Shown one piece after another: positions 16,927 to 26,892 of a stretch of 64,000 nucleotides of DNA (positions within the stretch are counted from its first letter, which is position 1; each line of letters starts with the position of its first letter). This DNA comes from Variovorax sp. OV329 (GTDB taxonomy: Bacteria > Pseudomonadota > Gammaproteobacteria > Burkholderiales > Burkholderiaceae_C), in assembly GCF_900114785.1 (NCBI RefSeq), contig NZ_FOUG01000003.1, positions 1 to 64,000 of the forward strand, written 5' to 3'. The notes below the pieces were generated by a model that worked only from the letters and a program-made list of their open reading frames with translations, had not been told where the DNA came from and searched no databases. The position numbers and the translations under genes are program-made.

Positions 16927-17919
16927 ATGAAAAAGTCACTTCTCGTGGTGGCCGGTGTCGTCATGGCCGCGCTCATGGCGGCCACGCCGGCCCTGGCCCA
17001 GAAGAAGACCCTCGCGGTGGTGGTCAAGGGCCTGGACAACCCCTTCTTCACGGTGCTCGGCGATGGCTGCGCGCGCTGGAACAAGGACAACCCGAGCTCC
17101 GAGTACACCTGCCTGTACACGGGCCCGGCCTCCAGCGCCGACGAGGCGGGCGAGGTGCAGATGGTCGAGGACCTGATCAACAAGGGCGTGGCCGGCATCG
17201 CCATCTCGCCGTCGAACGCGCCGGCCATGGCCAACATGCTCAAGGCCAAGGCGCCGAAGATGCCCATCATGACCATCGACGCCGACCTGGCCTCGGCCGA
17301 CCGGTCGCTGCGCAAGACCTACCTGGGCACCAACAACTACGACATGGGCGTGCTGATGGCCAAGCACCTCAAGGAACTCAAGCCCAAGGGCGGCACGGTG
17401 TGCCTGCAGCTGGGCAACGTGGCGGCCGACAACATCAACGCCCGCGCGGCGGGCTTCCGCGACACCATCGGCGGCAAGAAGGGCGTGGCCAAGCTGGCCG
17501 GCGACGGCGGCTGGACCGAGATCGCCGGCTGCCCGCTGTTCACCAACGACCAGATCGACCTTGCCAACCAGCAGATGGCCGACGTGTTCACCAAGAACCC
17601 GAAGCTGGACGCCTTCATCCTGGTGGGCGGCTGGGCCCAGTTCGGCCCGCAGGCCTACGCCCAGGTGACCGATCAGGTGATGCCCCGGCTCAAGTCCAAG
17701 GACCTGATCATCATTGCAGGCGACACCCTGCCGCCGCAGCTCGATGCGCTCAAGGCCGGGCGCAGCCATGCGCAGATCGGCCAGCGCCCCTACGAGATGG
17801 GGCTGCGGGCGCCTGGCGTGCTGATCGACCTGATCGGCGGCAAGGCCGTGACCGACCCGATCTTCACCGGCCTGGACGAATGCACGCCCGCGAACCTGGG
17901 CAAGTGCCCGGCGAAGTAG
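16927..17919 (+). CDS. Sugar ABC transporter periplasmic binding protein
   Basis: This is a 330-residue exported protein with signal peptide VVAGVVMAALMAATPALAQ. The mature part is a Peripla_BP_4 type I fold beginning KTLAVVVKGLDNPFFTVLGDGC, as in ribose/fructose/galactose receptors. The phrases GVAGIAISPSNAPAM and FILVGGWAQFGPQA belong to the two lobes. AAGGAGA precedes the ATG at 16927; the frame is open upstream without support. It leads an operon with a single-domain ATPase and a permease, an arrangement like the FrcBCA fructose importer. The actual sugar cannot be read from sequence. Confidence 0.85.
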   Translation: MKKSLLVVAGVVMAALMAATPALAQKKTLAVVVKGLDNPFFTVLGDGCARWNKDNPSSEYTCLYTGPASSADEAGEVQMVEDLINKGVAGIAISPSNAPAMANMLKAKAPKMPIMTIDADLASADRSLRKTYLGTNNYDMGVLMAKHLKELKPKGGTVCLQLGNVAADNINARAAGFRDTIGGKKGVAKLAGDGGWTEIAGCPLFTNDQIDLANQQMADVFTKNPKLDAFILVGGWAQFGPQAYAQVTDQVMPRLKSKDLIIIAGDTLPPQLDALKAGRSHAQIGQRPYEMGLRAPGVLIDLIGGKAVTDPIFTGLDECTPANLGKCPAK

Positions 17920-17955
17920 GAAGCCGGCACGGCTGAACGACAAGAAGAAGACCCC

Positions 17956-18692
<737 letters not shown>

Positions 18693-18696
<4 letters not shown>

Positions 18697-19781
18697 TGCA
18701 GCGCACCGATCCGCCCGAGTTTCCGCCTCCCGCGGATGCCGCCTTGCGCGTGGAGCCGGACGCCGCGCTGCTGGAGTCGATAGCGCGCCGCGAGCACCGC
18801 CACTGGCTCGCCTGGCTGATGGGCCAGCAGACCTTCTGGGTGTCGGTCGCGGCGGTGGTGGCCTTCGTCGTCCTCGCCCTTTCCAGCGACGTCTTCGCGA
18901 CCCAGCAGAACCTGTTCAACGTCACGCGCAACTTCGCCTTCGTGGCCATCATCGCGATCGGCATGACGGCGGTGATCGCCACCGGCGGCATCGACCTGTC
19001 GGTGGGCGCGGTGCTGGTGCTGTCGGGCATGGTGATCGGCATGACGATGCATGCCGGCACCTCGATCTGGATCGCGGTGCCGCTGGCGCTGGGCGCGTCG
19101 CTGCTGGTGGGGGCGATCAACGGCGTGCTGATCGCCTACCTGGGCGTTCCACCCTTCGTCGTGACGCTGGGCATGCTGTCGGTCGCGCGCAGCCTGGCGA
19201 TGGTGCTGTCGGGCAACCGCATGGTCTATGAGTTCGGGCCCGACCAGCCGCGCCTGCTGGCGCTGGGCGGCGGCTTCCTCGACCTGCCGCTGCCCTTGCT
19301 GGCCGAGGCGGTGCGCATCCCCAACCCGGTGATCGTCCTGCTGGCGCTGCTGGTCTTCGCCGTACTGGCCTTTCGCTGGACCCGCTGGGGCCGCTACCTG
19401 TTCGCCATCGGCGGCAACGAGCGCGCGGCCACGCTGACGGGGGTGCCCGTCAACGCGATGAAGCTCAGCGTCTACATGTTCTGCAGCCTGTGCGCGGGCC
19501 TGGCCGGCATCCTCGAGGTGGGCTGGCTGGGCACCATCACGACGGGGCTGGGCCAGGGCATGGAACTGACGGTGATCGCCGCCGCCGTGATCGGCGGTGC
19601 CAACCTGGCCGGCGGCGCCGGCACTGCCTTCGGCGCGGTGATCGGCTCGGCCCTGATCGAGGTGATCCGCAACAGCCTCACGCTGCTGGGCATCAGCACC
19701 TTCTGGCAGGGCAGCTTCGTGGGCGGCTTCATCATCCTGGCCGCGCTGTTCGACCGCCTGCGCACGCGAAGCAGCAACTGA
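18693..19781 (+). CDS. Sugar ABC transporter permease (RbsC/FrcC type)
   Basis: This is a 362-residue membrane protein with a 55-residue hydrophilic N-terminus and about eight to ten membrane segments. The phrases IAIGMTAVIATGGIDLSVGA and ARAAT-like segment FAIGGNERAATLTGVPVNAMK are the conserved BPD_transp_2 motifs of ribose-type permeases, the second contacting the ATPase. The operon ends here; no kinase or regulator follows, so the catabolic genes must lie elsewhere. Confidence 0.88.
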
Positions 19782-19808
19782 GCGGCCCGGGGCACCGGCC
19801 CGTGGCGG

Positions 19809-20522
19809 CTACACCCGTTCGTTGGGCTGCAGGAAGCGCCAATGGCCGGGAGGCAGTCCCGCCAGCGGCACGCGCCCGACGCGGATGCGCCGCACGGCGT
19901 CGATGGCCAGCCCCGCGGGCTCCAGCATGCGGGCGATCTGGCCTGGCAGCAGCCCCTTGACGGCAATGCGCAGGCCGGTGCTGCCGCCGCTCTGGCGGCC
20001 GATGCTCACGCGGACCGGCGCGCGATCGATCTGCCTGAGCTGCTGCGGCGTGACCTCGCCGGCCACGTCCACGTTCAGCTCGTGCTCGATGAAGTCGGCG
20101 TCTTCGGCGAACTTGCGCTCCACCCGCCACTCCTGCGTGAACACCACCAGGCCACTGGCCTGCGCGTCCAGCGGCGTCATGCAGCGCTGGCCGTTCAGGT
20201 GGCGGGGCAGCAGCGGCCGGCCGTGCGGCCCGGCATGCAGGTTGGCCGGCACCAGCAGGGCGGCGGCGTCTTCCATGCGCAGCCCGGCCGGCTTGTGCAG
20301 CAGCAGGGTGACGGGCGGCACGGCGACGGGGCGGGCGCCGGGCTCGATGCTCACCTGCTGCGCCGGCAGCACGCGCGACTGCGGTAGCAGCACGATGCCG
20401 CCGTCGACGCGCACGGCGCCGTTCTCGATCAGCAGCTCGGCCTCGCGCCGCGAGCAGCTCGCCAGCGCGGCCACGCGCTTGGCCAGGCGGATGCCTTCTT
20501 CCTGCGGCTCGTGGGGGGTCAT
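19809..20522 (-). CDS. RluF-like rRNA pseudouridine synthase
   Basis: This is a 237-residue protein. An S4 RNA-binding domain comes first (RLAKRVAALASCSRREAELLIENGAVRVDGG), then the RsuA-type catalytic domain. The catalytic aspartate should be the D in CMTPLDAQASGLVVFTQ. In most family members this motif reads GRLDxxTSGLL; here Pro replaces the Arg before Leu-Asp, so the site is divergent. RluF modifies U2604 of 23S rRNA in E. coli; the exact target here is unproven. The ATG at 20522 begins the S4 domain extension; upstream frame is unsupported. Confidence 0.75.
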   Translation of the reverse strand: MTPHEPQEEGIRLAKRVAALASCSRREAELLIENGAVRVDGGIVLLPQSRVLPAQQVSIEPGARPVAVPPVTLLLHKPAGLRMEDAAALLVPANLHAGPHGRPLLPRHLNGQRCMTPLDAQASGLVVFTQEWRVERKFAEDADFIEHELNVDVAGEVTPQQLRQIDRAPVRVSIGRQSGGSTGLRIAVKGLLPGQIARMLEPAGLAIDAVRRIRVGRVPLAGLPPGHWRFLQPNERV

Positions 20523-20589
20523 GGGAAACGGGGCTCGTTGTTTCGCAGGCCGGCGCGGTCTCCCTGCGGGGAGGCGGCCGGGCCGCGGC

Positions 20590-22284
20590 TCATAGCGTGG
20601 AGAGGGCGGAGGGCAGGGCGCCCGGCCGCGAGGCCAGCTCGCGGATGCGTTCCACGTGCGCGGCCAGCGAGCGGGCCGCCACCGGCCAAAGCTGCTGGGG
20701 CACGTCGTCGTAGGCAATGGCCAGCCAGTCTTCCGGCGTGCCGGCGGGCATCTTGCGCATGGCCCGCGCGATCTTGGATTCGCGCTGCAGGCGGTGCGAC
20801 TTGAGCTTGGCGATGGCGCCGCGCGCGTCGCCCAGCACGTGGCCGTGCGCGGGCAGGATGAATTCGATGTTGCCTTCGGCGCAGGCGTCGTCCAGCAGGT
20901 CCAGGGACTCGAGGTACTCGCTCATGTTGCCGTCCGGCGGATCGACCACCGTGGTGCTGCCATTGAGCACGTGGTCGCCCGAGAACATCAGGCCGTCTTC
21001 CTCCAGCACCAGGCACAGGTGGTTGGCGGCGTGGCCGGGCGTGTGGACCACGCGCAGGGTGTGGGTGACGGGCTCGCCGCTGGCGGCATCGGCGCCGAAG
21101 AGCACCAGGTGCTCGCCGTGCTCCAGCGCGCGGTCGGGCGTGAAGCGCGCCGGCGGACGGGCGGTGGGCGCCGAGGGCAGGCCCAGGATGGGCGGCTTGT
21201 GCGGGCACAGCGCCTGCAGCGGCTGCGCCCCGGGCGAATGATCGGAATGCGAGTGGGTGCACACGATCATGCGGATGTCGCCGTTCGTGGCGCGCCACAG
21301 GCGCCCCACGTGGTCGAAGTCGGCCGGGCCGGGGTCGATCACGATGTAGCCGGTGCTGGCATCGCCCACCACGTAGCTGTTGGTGCCCGGGCCGGTCATG
21401 GCCGAGGTATTGCCGGCCGTGAGGCGCTGCACGTTCTTCAGCAGGGGCACGGGTTCGGCGTGCTGCCAGTCCAGCGCATGCAGCAGCTGGCCGTCGGGGC
21501 TGACCAGGGCCAGCTCGCCGAAGGGCGCCTCGTGCTCCATGTAGCGCACTTCCTCGCCACCCAGGAAGCCGCCGCGCGGGCAGCTGGTCCACAGGGGCTT
21601 TTCCTGGGCGCACAGCGAGATCACCGCATCGACGCTGGAGAAAACCGTGAGCCGCTTGAGCGTGCGCAGGGTCGGGAAGATCATGTGGAAGCGGCCCTTG
21701 GCATGGCGCGCCAGGGCGTCCGACGGGCGGACCCACACCGGTTCGAACTGCTCGGCGTCGTCGGACACCGGCACCTGGTCGGCCGGCATGCGCGCCACCA
21801 TGAAGGGCACGTCGAAGCGCTTGGGCAGGTCGCGGTCGGTGATCCAGTGGGCCAGGGTGTAGACCTGGTCGGTGTCCAGGCGCAGGCCGCGGGCGGCGCA
21901 CTGCTCCACGAAGGAGAAGGCGTTGCCGCCGCTGCGGTCCATGGCCGCCACCTCGGCCGCGCTCACGGGCGTGCCGTCGGCATGGTGGGCGAGCAGCACG
22001 CCAAGTTCCTCGAAGGTCTCGCGCACCGCCGTGATGGCCTGGATGAGCTGCACCCGGCTCTGGGTGCGGCGGCGGGTGGAAATGGCGCGGGCATGGGCGT
22101 CCGCGTCGTCGATGGCCCCGCCGGGAAACACGTAGGCGCCGGGGGCGAAGCTGGCGCTTTCGGAGCGCCGGGTCATCAGGACCTCGACCCCATCGGGCCC
22201 GTCACGAAGCAGCAGTACCGTTGCCGCCGGGCGCGTGGGCGCCGGCTCCCGGAAGGTGTGTAGCTGTTGTGAAGGGCGGACCAT
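20590..22284 (-). CDS. Nudix hydrolase fused to a metallo-beta-lactamase-fold domain
   Basis: This is a 564-residue protein. The N-terminal 230 residues are Nudix-like (VLLLRDGPDGVEVLMTRRS, then GAYVFPGGAIDDADAHA and, after an insertion, AVRETFEELGVLLA); the Nudix box is split by about 20 residues. The second half is a metallo-beta-lactamase/glyoxalase II-type domain with THSHSDHSPG (HxHxDH), HTPGHAANHL and FSGDHVLNG, resembling LACTB2-type proteins that act as hydrolases or RNases. Joined enzymes like this are, as I recall, found in several proteobacteria, but the substrate is unknown. Confidence 0.8.
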   Translation of the reverse strand: MVRPSQQLHTFREPAPTRPAATVLLLRDGPDGVEVLMTRRSESASFAPGAYVFPGGAIDDADAHARAISTRRRTQSRVQLIQAITAVRETFEELGVLLAHHADGTPVSAAEVAAMDRSGGNAFSFVEQCAARGLRLDTDQVYTLAHWITDRDLPKRFDVPFMVARMPADQVPVSDDAEQFEPVWVRPSDALARHAKGRFHMIFPTLRTLKRLTVFSSVDAVISLCAQEKPLWTSCPRGGFLGGEEVRYMEHEAPFGELALVSPDGQLLHALDWQHAEPVPLLKNVQRLTAGNTSAMTGPGTNSYVVGDASTGYIVIDPGPADFDHVGRLWRATNGDIRMIVCTHSHSDHSPGAQPLQALCPHKPPILGLPSAPTARPPARFTPDRALEHGEHLVLFGADAASGEPVTHTLRVVHTPGHAANHLCLVLEEDGLMFSGDHVLNGSTTVVDPPDGNMSEYLESLDLLDDACAEGNIEFILPAHGHVLGDARGAIAKLKSHRLQRESKIARAMRKMPAGTPEDWLAIAYDDVPQQLWPVAARSLAAHVERIRELASRPGALPSALSTL

Positions 22285-22456
22285 GCGTGGATTATCGAAC
22301 CGCGCAGCTTAAACCGCCGGGCGCCGCGCCCAAAGCGTCGCGTGCGGCGCGTCGCAATTGCCCAACGCGTCGCACGCTGTCATGAAAACGTTGGTTTGCA
22401 CGGGCAGGCGCGGCGCGTCTTGGATTCCGCGACGCGCTCCATGCCGGTGCGCCTGC

Positions 22457-22888
22457 TCAGGCCTGGGGCTGGGTGCCCACCATCCAGCCGATGCCGAACT
22501 TGTCGGTCAGCATGCCGAAGCTGTCGGAGAAGAAGGTCTTGTCCAGCGGCATCTTCACCTCGCCGCCGTCAGCCGCCAGGGCCGCGAACACCTTGCGGGC
22601 AGTGGCTGCGTCGGCCACGTTGAGCGAGAGCGAGAAGCCCTTGAACTGGCCCACCTCGCTGGGGCGGCAGAAGCCGTCCGAGCCCATCAGGGTGGTCTGG
22701 CCGACCTTGAACTCGCAGTGCATCACCTTGTTCTCGGTGCCGGGCGGCAGCTGCATCTGGATGGATTCGGACTCGGGGTTGTCCTTGTTGCGCATGAGCA
22801 GGGTGACCTCGGCGCCGATGGCCTTCTTGTAGAACTCGAGCGCTTCCTCGCAGCGGCCTTCGAAGAAGAGATAGGGCTGAACCAGCAT
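22457..22888 (-). CDS. VOC-family (PhnB/glyoxalase-like) protein
   Basis: This is a 143-residue protein beginning MLVQPYLFFEGRCEEALEFYKKAIG, with KVMHCEFKVGQTTLMGSD and a final GMLTDKFGIGWMVG, the pattern of PhnB-like vicinal-oxygen-chelate proteins. Such proteins bind small ligands or metals and some detoxify or act as antibiotic-binding proteins; no specific role is shown. AAGGAG precedes the ATG. It is divergent from a TetR gene, and the 110-base gap contains two matching operator-like sites, so TetR probably controls it. Confidence 0.85.
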   Translation of the reverse strand: MLVQPYLFFEGRCEEALEFYKKAIGAEVTLLMRNKDNPESESIQMQLPPGTENKVMHCEFKVGQTTLMGSDGFCRPSEVGQFKGFSLSLNVADAATARKVFAALAADGGEVKMPLDKTFFSDSFGMLTDKFGIGWMVGTQPQA

Positions 22889-22939
22889 GGGAACTCCTTG
22901 GGTTGGACGAAGTGGAAATCGGGTTGTCACGGGTATTTG

Positions 22940-22955
22940 TGTACACCGTCCACAA
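22940..22955. promoter_or_regulatory. Putative TetR operator, copy 1
   Basis: TGTACACCGTCCACAA, matching copy 2 at 22972-22987 in 14 of 16 positions. The two copies are in the same orientation and 32 bases apart, about three helical turns. Confidence 0.55.
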
Positions 22956-22971
22956 ACGATAGCAGCAATAA

Positions 22972-22987
22972 TGGACACTGTCCACAA
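22972..22987. promoter_or_regulatory. Putative TetR operator, copy 2
   Basis: TGGACACTGTCCACAA contains the perfect palindrome TGGACA-C-TGTCCA at 22972-22984. It lies 11 bases before the tetR start codon, overlapping its ribosome binding region, as expected for autoregulation. Confidence 0.6.
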
Positions 22988-22998
22988 TTGGAGGAACG

Positions 22999-23658
22999 AT
23001 GCAGGACCGGAGCCCCGAAGCCGCCGTCCGCGCCCCGGCGCGCGACACCTACCGCCACGGCGACCTGCGCCGGGCGCTGCTCGACGCTGGCATCGAACTG
23101 GCCCGCAGCGGCGGCCCGCAGGCGGTGGTGCTGCGCGAGGCCACGCGGCGCGCGGGCGTGGCGCCCAACGCCGCCTACCGGCACTTCGCGAGCCGCCAGG
23201 ACCTGCTGGAGGCGGTGCGCATGGCAGCGCTCTCGGCCATGGCCCAGGCCATGGAAAAGGAAGTGGCGGCCGTGCGCCGCGCCCGCAACTCGGCCGCCTA
23301 TGCGCGCGACTGCCTGAGCGCGGTGGGCGTGGCCTACCTGCGCTTCGCCCAGGAGGAGACCGGCCTGTTCCGCGCCGGCTTCGCGCCGGCCGAGCCGGTG
23401 GAACTGGTGCGTCCCAATCCCGACAAGGCGGGGCCCGGCGGCCTGAACCCCTTCGAACTGCTGGGAACGGTGCTGGACCGCATGGTGGAGGCCGGCGTGC
23501 TCGCGGCATCGAGACGCCCCGGGGCCGAGTACCTCGCCTGGTCGGCGGTGCATGGCCTGGCCCTGCTGGTCATCGACGGGCCGCTGGCCCGCATGCCGCA
23601 AAAGGAGTTGCAGGCGATGGGCAAGCGCCTGCTGGACATGGTGGAAAAGGGCTTGTGA
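22999..23658 (+). CDS. TetR-family repressor
   Basis: This is a 219-residue regulator. The N-terminal DNA-binding domain is [19 protein letters not shown], then [31 protein letters not shown], the standard TetR helix-turn-helix. The C-terminal half is a helical ligand-binding and dimer domain of unknown specificity. GGAGG precedes the ATG. It is divergent from the VOC gene, so it is a candidate local repressor responding to a small ligand. Confidence 0.88.
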   Translation: MQDRSPEAAVRAPARDTYRHGDLRRALLDAGIELARSGGPQAVVLREATRRAGVAPNAAYRHFASRQDLLEAVRMAALSAMAQAMEKEVAAVRRARNSAAYARDCLSAVGVAYLRFAQEETGLFRAGFAPAEPVELVRPNPDKAGPGGLNPFELLGTVLDRMVEAGVLAASRRPGAEYLAWSAVHGLALLVIDGPLARMPQKELQAMGKRLLDMVEKGL

Positions 23659-23682
23659 GCCTGGGGCCGGCCGGCGCGCACG

Positions 23683-23688
23683 GATAAT
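23683..23688 (+). promoter_or_regulatory. -10 element just ahead of dapF
   Basis: GATAAT, within GGATAATCCC, ends seven bases before the ATG of dapF. Its relation to the start codon is the same as that of the rnpB -10 to the rnpB 5' end, so the transcript may begin at the ATG itself. Confidence 0.4.
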
Positions 23689-23695
23689 CCCGTCC

Positions 23696-24571
23696 ATGCG
23701 TGTTCACTTCACCAAGATGCAGGGCGCCGGCAACGATTTCGTCGTGCTGGACGAGACCGGCGCCGAGCTGGGCCTGAGCGTCGGGCAATACCGCTTCCTC
23801 GCCAACCGCCACTTCGGCGTGGGCGCCGACCAGGTGCTCAGCGTGCGGCCCTCGCCGGCCGCGGGCGTGGACTTCGAATACGTGATCCACAACGCCGACG
23901 GCGGCGAGGTGGAGCAGTGCGGCAACGGCGCGCGCTGCTTCATGCGCTTCGTGCGCGAGCGCGGCCTGACAGCCAAGGATGCGGTCAAGGTCCAGACGCT
24001 GTCGGGCGTGATCGAGCCGCGCATGAACGACGACGGCCGGGTCACGGTCGACATGGGCGCGCCCATTTTCGAGAACGAGCGCGTGCCTTTCGACGCGGCT
24101 GGCCTGAGTCCGCAGCCCCTGGGCGACTGGCACCAGTGGCACCTGGCCATGGGCACGCAGGCCAACAGCGCCATCGTGTCGGTGGCCGTGCTGTCCATGG
24201 GCAATCCGCATGCGGTGCAGCTGGTCGACGACGTCGACAGCGCGCCGGTGGCCGAGCAGGGCCCGCGCATCGAGAACCATCCGCGCTTTCCGCAGCGGGT
24301 CAACGCCGGCTTCATGCAGGTGCAGGACCGCAGCCACGTGCGCCTGCGGGTGTTCGAGCGCGGCGCCGGCGAAACGCTGGCATGCGGCACCGGTGCCTGC
24401 GCCGCCGTGGTGGCCGGCATCCGCCTGGGCCTGCTGGATTCGCGCGTGGACGTGCAGACCCGCGGCGGCCAGCTGACCATCGAATGGCAGGGCCTGGGCC
24501 ATCCGGTGCTGATGACCGGCCCCGCCGTCACCGTCTTCGAAGGCGAGATCGAGGTGCCCGCCCAGCCATGA
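23696..24571 (+). CDS. dapF: Diaminopimelate epimerase
   Basis: This is a 291-residue enzyme converting LL- to meso-diaminopimelate for lysine and peptidoglycan. Both active-site cysteines are in their motifs: [17 protein letters not shown] and [14 protein letters not shown]. The N-terminus [19 protein letters not shown] is standard. No Shine-Dalgarno sequence is visible before the ATG; instead a -10 box lies seven bases upstream. The gene overlaps the DUF484 gene by ATGA and begins a tightly packed run through rlmI, the same dapF-DUF484-xerC order seen in many Gram-negative bacteria. Confidence 0.93.
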   Translation: MRVHFTKMQGAGNDFVVLDETGAELGLSVGQYRFLANRHFGVGADQVLSVRPSPAAGVDFEYVIHNADGGEVEQCGNGARCFMRFVRERGLTAKDAVKVQTLSGVIEPRMNDDGRVTVDMGAPIFENERVPFDAAGLSPQPLGDWHQWHLAMGTQANSAIVSVAVLSMGNPHAVQLVDDVDSAPVAEQGPRIENHPRFPQRVNAGFMQVQDRSHVRLRVFERGAGETLACGTGACAAVVAGIRLGLLDSRVDVQTRGGQLTIEWQGLGHPVLMTGPAVTVFEGEIEVPAQP

Positions 24572-25287
24572 GCACGAACTCCATTCCTCCCCAGCAGCAG
24601 CATCCACTACAAAAACACGCCATGAATCCCATCACCGAGGACGACATCGCCAACTACCTGGCGAACACGCCGGACTTCTTCGAGCGCCACGCCCAGCTGC
24701 TGGCACAGGTGCAGCTCACCAGCCCGCACGGCAACCGCGCCGTCAGCCTGCAGGAGCGCCAGGCCGAGATGCTGCGCGAGAAGATCAAGGCGCTGGAGCA
24801 CCGCATCATGGACATGGTCCGCCACGGCACCGAGAACGTGCTGACGGCCGACCGCCTGCAGCGCTGGACCACGGGCCTGTTGACCACCCGCGAGCCGCGC
24901 GGCCTGCCCTGGCAGATCGCGGCCGACCTGCAGACGCTGTTCCTGGTGCCGCAGGCGGCCATCAAGGTCTGGAGCGTGAGCCCCGACTACGAGCACGAAG
25001 GCTATGCCCAGGGCGTGGCCGACGACGTGAAGGCGCTGGCCACCTCGCTCACCACGCCCTACTGCGGCCTCAACGCCGGCTTCGACGCCGTCAACTGGCT
25101 GGGCGATGCGCGCGCCGCGGTGTCGGTGGCCATGATCCCGTTGCGCAACGAGCCCTCCGAGCCGGCCTTCGGCCTCTTGATCCTGGCCTCGCCGGATGCG
25201 CAGCGCTTCCATTCGGACATGGGCACGGACTTCCTCGAGCGCATCGCCAGCCTGTCCTCGGCCGCGCTCTCGCGACTGCGCCCCTGA
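24568..25287 (+). CDS. DUF484-family protein (GAF-like)
   Basis: This is 239 residues from the ATG overlapping dapF; an inner ATG at 24622 ([13 protein letters not shown]) begins the conserved part and could be the true start. Conserved DUF484 features are [20 protein letters not shown] and, in the second half, a GAF-like fold (IKVWSVSP, then [28 protein letters not shown]). The function is unknown, but the gene nearly always lies between dapF and xerC. It ends with TGATG, sharing one base with the next start. Confidence 0.8.
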   Translation: MSTNSIPPQQQHPLQKHAMNPITEDDIANYLANTPDFFERHAQLLAQVQLTSPHGNRAVSLQERQAEMLREKIKALEHRIMDMVRHGTENVLTADRLQRWTTGLLTTREPRGLPWQIAADLQTLFLVPQAAIKVWSVSPDYEHEGYAQGVADDVKALATSLTTPYCGLNAGFDAVNWLGDARAAVSVAMIPLRNEPSEPAFGLLILASPDAQRFHSDMGTDFLERIASLSSAALSRLRP

Positions 25288-25898
25288 TGCGCCAGCTGCG
25301 GCGCGGCGCGGCCGCGCTCTTCCTCGTCCTGGCCGTGTCCCTCGCCGCGCTGGCGCTGTATGTGTGGCGCCATGCGCAGGAGCGCCTGGCGCAGCAGAAT
25401 TTCCAGGCGGCCGATGCCGCCCTGGTGCTGGGCAACCGCGCCTACCTGAACGGCCAGCCCAACCCCTGCCTCACCAACCGGGTCGACCGCGGCCTGGCCC
25501 TGTGGCGCGAGGGGCAGGTGCAACTGCTCACCGTCACGGGCGGCGTGGACAAGGAAGACGGCCGCATCGAGGCGGAGGTGATGGCCGTGCATGCGCACGC
25601 CGAAGGCTTCGACGGCGTGCTGCTCAAGGAGTCGCTGTCTTCCTCCACGCGCGAGAACCTCGCCATGTCCTGGCCGGTGCTGGAGGCGGCGGGCGTGCAC
25701 AAGGTGATCGTGGTGTCCGACGCCTACCACCTGTGGCGCGTGGAGCGCCTGGCCAAGGCCAGCGGCTTCGACGGCGCCTTCCAGGTGCAGTACGCCGCCG
25801 CGCCCGCCGACTGCGGCCGGCCGGCCTGGCAGGCCATGCGCAGCGCATTGCGCGAGCCCTTGGCCATCGTGAACAATGCGCTCAATGGCTACCTCTAG
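25287..25898 (+). CDS. DUF218 (SanA/ElyC/YdcF-type) membrane-anchored protein
   Basis: This is a 203-residue protein with an N-terminal membrane anchor (GAAALFLVLAVSLAALALYVW). The DUF218 core follows: ADAALVLGNRAYLNGQPNP, then LLTVTGGVDKEDGRIEAEV, SSSTRENLAMSW and VIVVSDAYHLWRVERLAK. Family members such as SanA and ElyC affect envelope integrity or cell-wall precursor pools in E. coli; the role here is not established. The end overlaps the start of xerC. Confidence 0.8.
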   Translation: MRQLRRGAAALFLVLAVSLAALALYVWRHAQERLAQQNFQAADAALVLGNRAYLNGQPNPCLTNRVDRGLALWREGQVQLLTVTGGVDKEDGRIEAEVMAVHAHAEGFDGVLLKESLSSSTRENLAMSWPVLEAAGVHKVIVVSDAYHLWRVERLAKASGFDGAFQVQYAAAPADCGRPAWQAMRSALREPLAIVNNALNGYL

Positions 25899-26892
25899 CG
25901 CCGCTTCCTCCAGCGACACGCCGCCCGCGACTTCCCCCTGGATCGACAAGTACCTGGAGTTCGTGCGCGTGGAGCGCCGGCTGGCGGCGCGCACGGTGGA
26001 GCTTTACTCGACCCACCTTGCCACCCTGGCCGACCAGGCCGCGGCGGCCGCGCTTCCGGTGGAGCGCGTCAGCACCGCCCACGTCCGCCGCTGGATGGCG
26101 CAGATGCATGGCGCTGGCCGCGAGCCCCGCGGCATCGCGCTGGTGCTTTCGTGCTGGCGCAGCTTCTACCGCTGGCTGGGCCAGCAGGGCCAGATCAGCG
26201 CCAACCCGGTGCAGGACGTGCACGCCCCCAAGGCCGCCCGCCCGCTGCCCAAGGCCCTGCCGGTGGACGACGCGGTGCGCCTGGCCGACCTGCACGACGC
26301 CGACGCCGACCCCTGGACCGAGGCGCGCGACCGCGCCATGGTCGAGTTGCTCTACGGCTGCGGCCTGCGGGTGAGCGAGCTCACCGGGTTGGACCTGCAG
26401 CCCGAGAAGGAGTCGCGCGGCTGGATCGACCTGGAAGGCGCCGAGGCCCACGTGCTGGGCAAGGGCGGCAAGCGCCGCAGCGTGCCGGTGGGCGCCAAGG
26501 CCATGGAGGCCCTGGGCATCTGGCTGGCGCTGCGCGGCGAGCGTGCGCTGCCGGGCACCGAGGCGGCGCTCTTCATCGGCCGCACCGGCCGGCGCCTGTC
26601 CGCGCAGGCCGTGTGGAAGCAGCTGCGCGAGCGCGGCGTCAAGGCCGGGCTGGGGGCGCCGGTGCATCCGCACATGCTGCGCCACTCCTTCGCCAGCCAC
26701 GTGCTGCAGTCCAGCAGCGACCTGCGCGGCGTGCAGGAACTGCTGGGCCACGCCAGCATCGCCACCACGCAGGTCTACACGCGCCTGGACTTCCAGCACC
26801 TGGCGCGCGCCTACGACGCCGCGCATCCGCGCGCCCAGTTGCGCAGCGGCGAACAGGGCAAGCCCGCGCCGCCAGCGAAAATCCGCAAATGA
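25885..26892 (+). CDS. xerC: Tyrosine recombinase XerC
   Basis: This is 335 residues from ATG 25885; an ATG at 25876 adds three residues. The N-terminal SAM-like core-binding domain spans about 20-105 (WIDKYLEFVRVERRLAARTVELY). The catalytic domain has Arg in CGLRVSELTG, Lys in GKGGKRRSVP, HxxR in HMLRHSFASHVL, the histidine in LGHASIATTQ and the nucleophile tyrosine in QVYTRLD. XerC with XerD resolves chromosome dimers at dif. Its setting (after DUF484) is the classical xerC location. It overlaps rlmI by ATGA. Confidence 0.93.
   Translation: MATSSAASSSDTPPATSPWIDKYLEFVRVERRLAARTVELYSTHLATLADQAAAAALPVERVSTAHVRRWMAQMHGAGREPRGIALVLSCWRSFYRWLGQQGQISANPVQDVHAPKAARPLPKALPVDDAVRLADLHDADADPWTEARDRAMVELLYGCGLRVSELTGLDLQPEKESRGWIDLEGAEAHVLGKGGKRRSVPVGAKAMEALGIWLALRGERALPGTEAALFIGRTGRRLSAQAVWKQLRERGVKAGLGAPVHPHMLRHSFASHVLQSSSDLRGVQELLGHASIATTQVYTRLDFQHLARAYDAAHPRAQLRSGEQGKPAPPAKIRK

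Noticed and set aside
14979..17936. 985-residue plus-strand frame over the CHAT gene and receptor gene
   Set aside because: It is antisense to a TPR-CHAT gene with intact motifs and a shifted frame of the sugar receptor, so it is a shadow.
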